A DNA stretch of 7,082 nt from an uncultured Solobacterium sp. (GTDB taxonomy: Bacteria; Bacillota_I; Bacilli_A; Erysipelotrichales; Erysipelotrichaceae). A model generated the notes under the pieces. It had not been told where the DNA came from. It saw nothing but the letters and a program-made list of their open reading frames with translations, and did no database searches. A program made the translations under genes and the position numbers. Of this stretch, positions 5,533 to 7,082 are shown piece after piece (position 1 is the first letter of the stretch; the number at the start of each line of letters is the position of its first letter). The stretch lies in contig CALBKL010000033.1 in the NCBI GenBank assembly GCA_937895985.1, positions 1 through 7,082 on the forward strand. The letters run 5' to 3'.

Positions 5533-6921
5533 ATGGCAAATAAGAAGAAACATCATATGGATCATAATAAGCTTGAACTTGCAAAGCATCTTGCAAATCA
5601 ATCAAAGCGAATATCAAGCCAGTATGATCGATTTGTACAGAAGATTATCCATTTTATTCACTATGCATCTACTGGGATTGATCGTGTATTATTCAATGCG
5701 AAGTATGCAAAAGTTGTATCGTTAGTCTTGGCAGCACTTTTATATGTTGTTGTAAACTACAATGATATTACTTCACTATATAAGACATCACTCAAGACAA
5801 GCCGTACCGTTCAAAATGTTGCGGTATATGTACAATATGATACACAAGAGTATGAGATTTCAGGGATTCCTACAACAACCGATGTTACGATTACAGGTGA
5901 TGCGACAAGCGTTACTGCCGCAAGTACTACAAATGGTAAAGTTGTTGCGGACTTAACAAACTTAACTGAGGGAACACATGCAGTAACATTGATTGCGGAA
6001 GGATTTGGTGATTCAGTTAATACAATCGTTAATCCATCGAATGCTGTTGTAACAATCAAGAAGAAGGTTACACAACAATTCGCTATCTCTTATGACATTA
6101 TTCATCGTGATAAGATGGATGGTATCTATAACGTCGGTACTCCTCAATTTGCGTCTTCTGTTGTAAATATTCGGGCATCACAGGATACATTGAATCAAAT
6201 TGCTTTTGTAAAGGCACTTATTGATGTATCCAATCAAGTTGCAGATTTTGAACAAGATGCAAAACTTGTTGCCTACGATGCAAATGGCCAAATTGTAAAT
6301 GTAGATATTGAACCTCAAACCATGCATGTATATGTACCGGTTACTTCACCTAATAAGACTGTACCTATCGAAGTAAAGATTAAAGGTACACCTGGTGATA
6401 ATCAGGCTGTTGCCTCAGCGGTAGCTGATAAACAGACTGTTACAATCTATGGTACAGAAAGTGCATTACTTGATATTGAGAAAATTACAGTTGAAGTCGA
6501 TGTTTCAAATCTTACAAAAGATACAACAGTATCACAGGATATTACACTTCCTACAGGTATTACGTCATCAACAGTTTCTACTGTTAGTGTTGATGTAAAA
6601 CTTGGTGCGGCTACAACAAGAACAATCACATCAGTTCCAATCAATTACAAGAACAATGTGCATAACTACAAAGCTACACAATCAGACAATATTACTACTA
6701 TGGATGTGGAAGTGTTTGGTACACAAGATAACATCAGTAAGATTAATGAGAATGATATTTATCTATATATTGATATGTCCACAGCAGAGCCTGGCCTGCA
6801 TGAATTTGAAGTGAAGGTAGAGCAGCCAACAACAGGGCTTGTAAAGTATAGCCTAAAAAATAATAAACTTACACTCACAGTTTTAGGTGATCAAAATACC
6901 CAACAGAAAGAGGGAGAATAA
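5533..6921 (+). CDS. cdaR: CdaA regulatory protein CdaR (YbbR-domain, membrane-anchored)
   Basis: CdaR binds CdaA at the membrane and modulates c-di-AMP synthesis in studied Firmicutes. ATG 5533 is preferred: AAGGAGGT (5517-5524) is at suitable spacing from it, whereas the in-frame ATG at 5527, which overlaps the cdaA stop as ATGA, is only 3 bases from GGAGG. That alternative would add two residues. The protein has 462 residues. A single membrane helix lies at about 61-74 (LVLAALLYVVV), and the extracellular part shows four YbbR-like beta-rich repeats, roughly 90-170, 172-260, 264-350 and 355-450. Typical repeat features are a VxVxG-type strand (VTITG, VTIYG, VEVFG), a helix-like segment and a Val/Ile-rich closing strand. 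Unlike B. subtilis CdaR, whose membrane helix is close to the N-terminus, this one has about 55 extra residues before it, beginning MANKKKHHMDH. No cysteines are seen. The Thr/Val/Asn-rich ectodomain is as expected for the family. Confidence 0.92.
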   Translation: MANKKKHHMDHNKLELAKHLANQSKRISSQYDRFVQKIIHFIHYASTGIDRVLFNAKYAKVVSLVLAALLYVVVNYNDITSLYKTSLKTSRTVQNVAVYVQYDTQEYEISGIPTTTDVTITGDATSVTAASTTNGKVVADLTNLTEGTHAVTLIAEGFGDSVNTIVNPSNAVVTIKKKVTQQFAISYDIIHRDKMDGIYNVGTPQFASSVVNIRASQDTLNQIAFVKALIDVSNQVADFEQDAKLVAYDANGQIVNVDIEPQTMHVYVPVTSPNKTVPIEVKIKGTPGDNQAVASAVADKQTVTIYGTESALLDIEKITVEVDVSNLTKDTTVSQDITLPTGITSSTVSTVSVDVKLGAATTRTITSVPINYKNNVHNYKATQSDNITTMDVEVFGTQDNISKINENDIYLYIDMSTAEPGLHEFEVKVEQPTTGLVKYSLKNNKLTLTVLGDQNTQQKEGE

Positions 6922-6924
6922 CGA

Positions 6925-7082
6925 ATGGGACGATATTTTGGTACGGATGGAATCCGTGGAAAAGCAAATGAAGTATTAACAGCAGAGAGGGCCTTCCAGG
7001 TTGGAAGATACCTGGGATACTATTTCAGCAAAGAAGGAAAAAATAAAATCGTTATTGGTAAGGATACAAGACTATCTAGTGA
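6925..7082 (+). CDS. glmM: Phosphoglucosamine mutase GlmM (N-terminal part, cut by window end)
   Basis: GlmM interconverts glucosamine-6-phosphate and glucosamine-1-phosphate, the step feeding UDP-GlcNAc and hence peptidoglycan. ATG 6925 follows AGGGAG (6911-6916) at 8 bases and lies 3 bases after the cdaR stop. Fifty-two codons are visible, beginning [19 protein letters not shown], the highly characteristic N-terminal motif of bacterial GlmM. The later segment [12 protein letters not shown] is the conserved strand and loop of domain 1. Family members are about 450 residues, so roughly 400 residues, including the phosphoserine active-site loop, lie beyond the window. It is co-transcribed with cdaA and cdaR. 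In B. subtilis and Listeria GlmM binds CdaA and lowers its activity, so the operon encodes both the cyclase and its two regulators. Confidence 0.96.
   Translation, partial: MGRYFGTDGIRGKANEVLTAERAFQVGRYLGYYFSKEGKNKIVIGKDTRLSS

Overview
The window looks like a chromosomal housekeeping segment of a low-GC Gram-positive bacterium. It is AT-rich, has strong AGGAGG-type ribosome binding sites, compact intergenic spaces with Rho-independent terminators, and the cdaA-cdaR-glmM gene order that is conserved across Firmicutes. The sequence style (class Ia-like nrdA/nrdB without nrdI, a YbbR protein and a GlmM start of this type) suggests an anaerobic gut lineage such as the Erysipelotrichia. That placement is an inference from pattern, not a proven assignment.

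Layout, all on the + strand. Positions 1-51 may hold the last 16 codons of an upstream gene. Next comes a single tRNA-Thr(GGU) at 87-157 with its own promoter and a Rho-independent terminator. A 54-residue uncharacterised small protein follows at 343-507, behind a good promoter. An AT-rich stretch (508-743) contains several inverted repeats and leads into nrdA (744-3257) and nrdB (3274-4323), which encode the two subunits of an aerobic-type class I ribonucleotide reductase. The nrdAB transcript ends at a terminator that starts inside the last nrdB codons, with the stop codon in its loop.

A new extended -10 promoter then starts cdaA (4409-5530, diadenylate cyclase), cdaR/ybbR (5533-6921, its membrane-anchored regulator) and glmM (6925 to beyond the window end, phosphoglucosamine mutase). 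The three genes are nearly contiguous and form one operon that links c-di-AMP synthesis to the supply of cell-wall precursor glucosamine-1-phosphate.

I see no mobile element, CRISPR array or defence system, and no clear sign of an undescribed system. The observations most worth a second look are modest. CdaA carries a roughly 113-residue charged cytoplasmic tail, and CdaR carries a roughly 55-residue Lys/His-rich extension before its membrane anchor. There is also an unassigned small gene before nrdAB, a tRNA-Thr with an apparent G15-G48 tertiary pair, and possible secondary structure in the nrdA leader.
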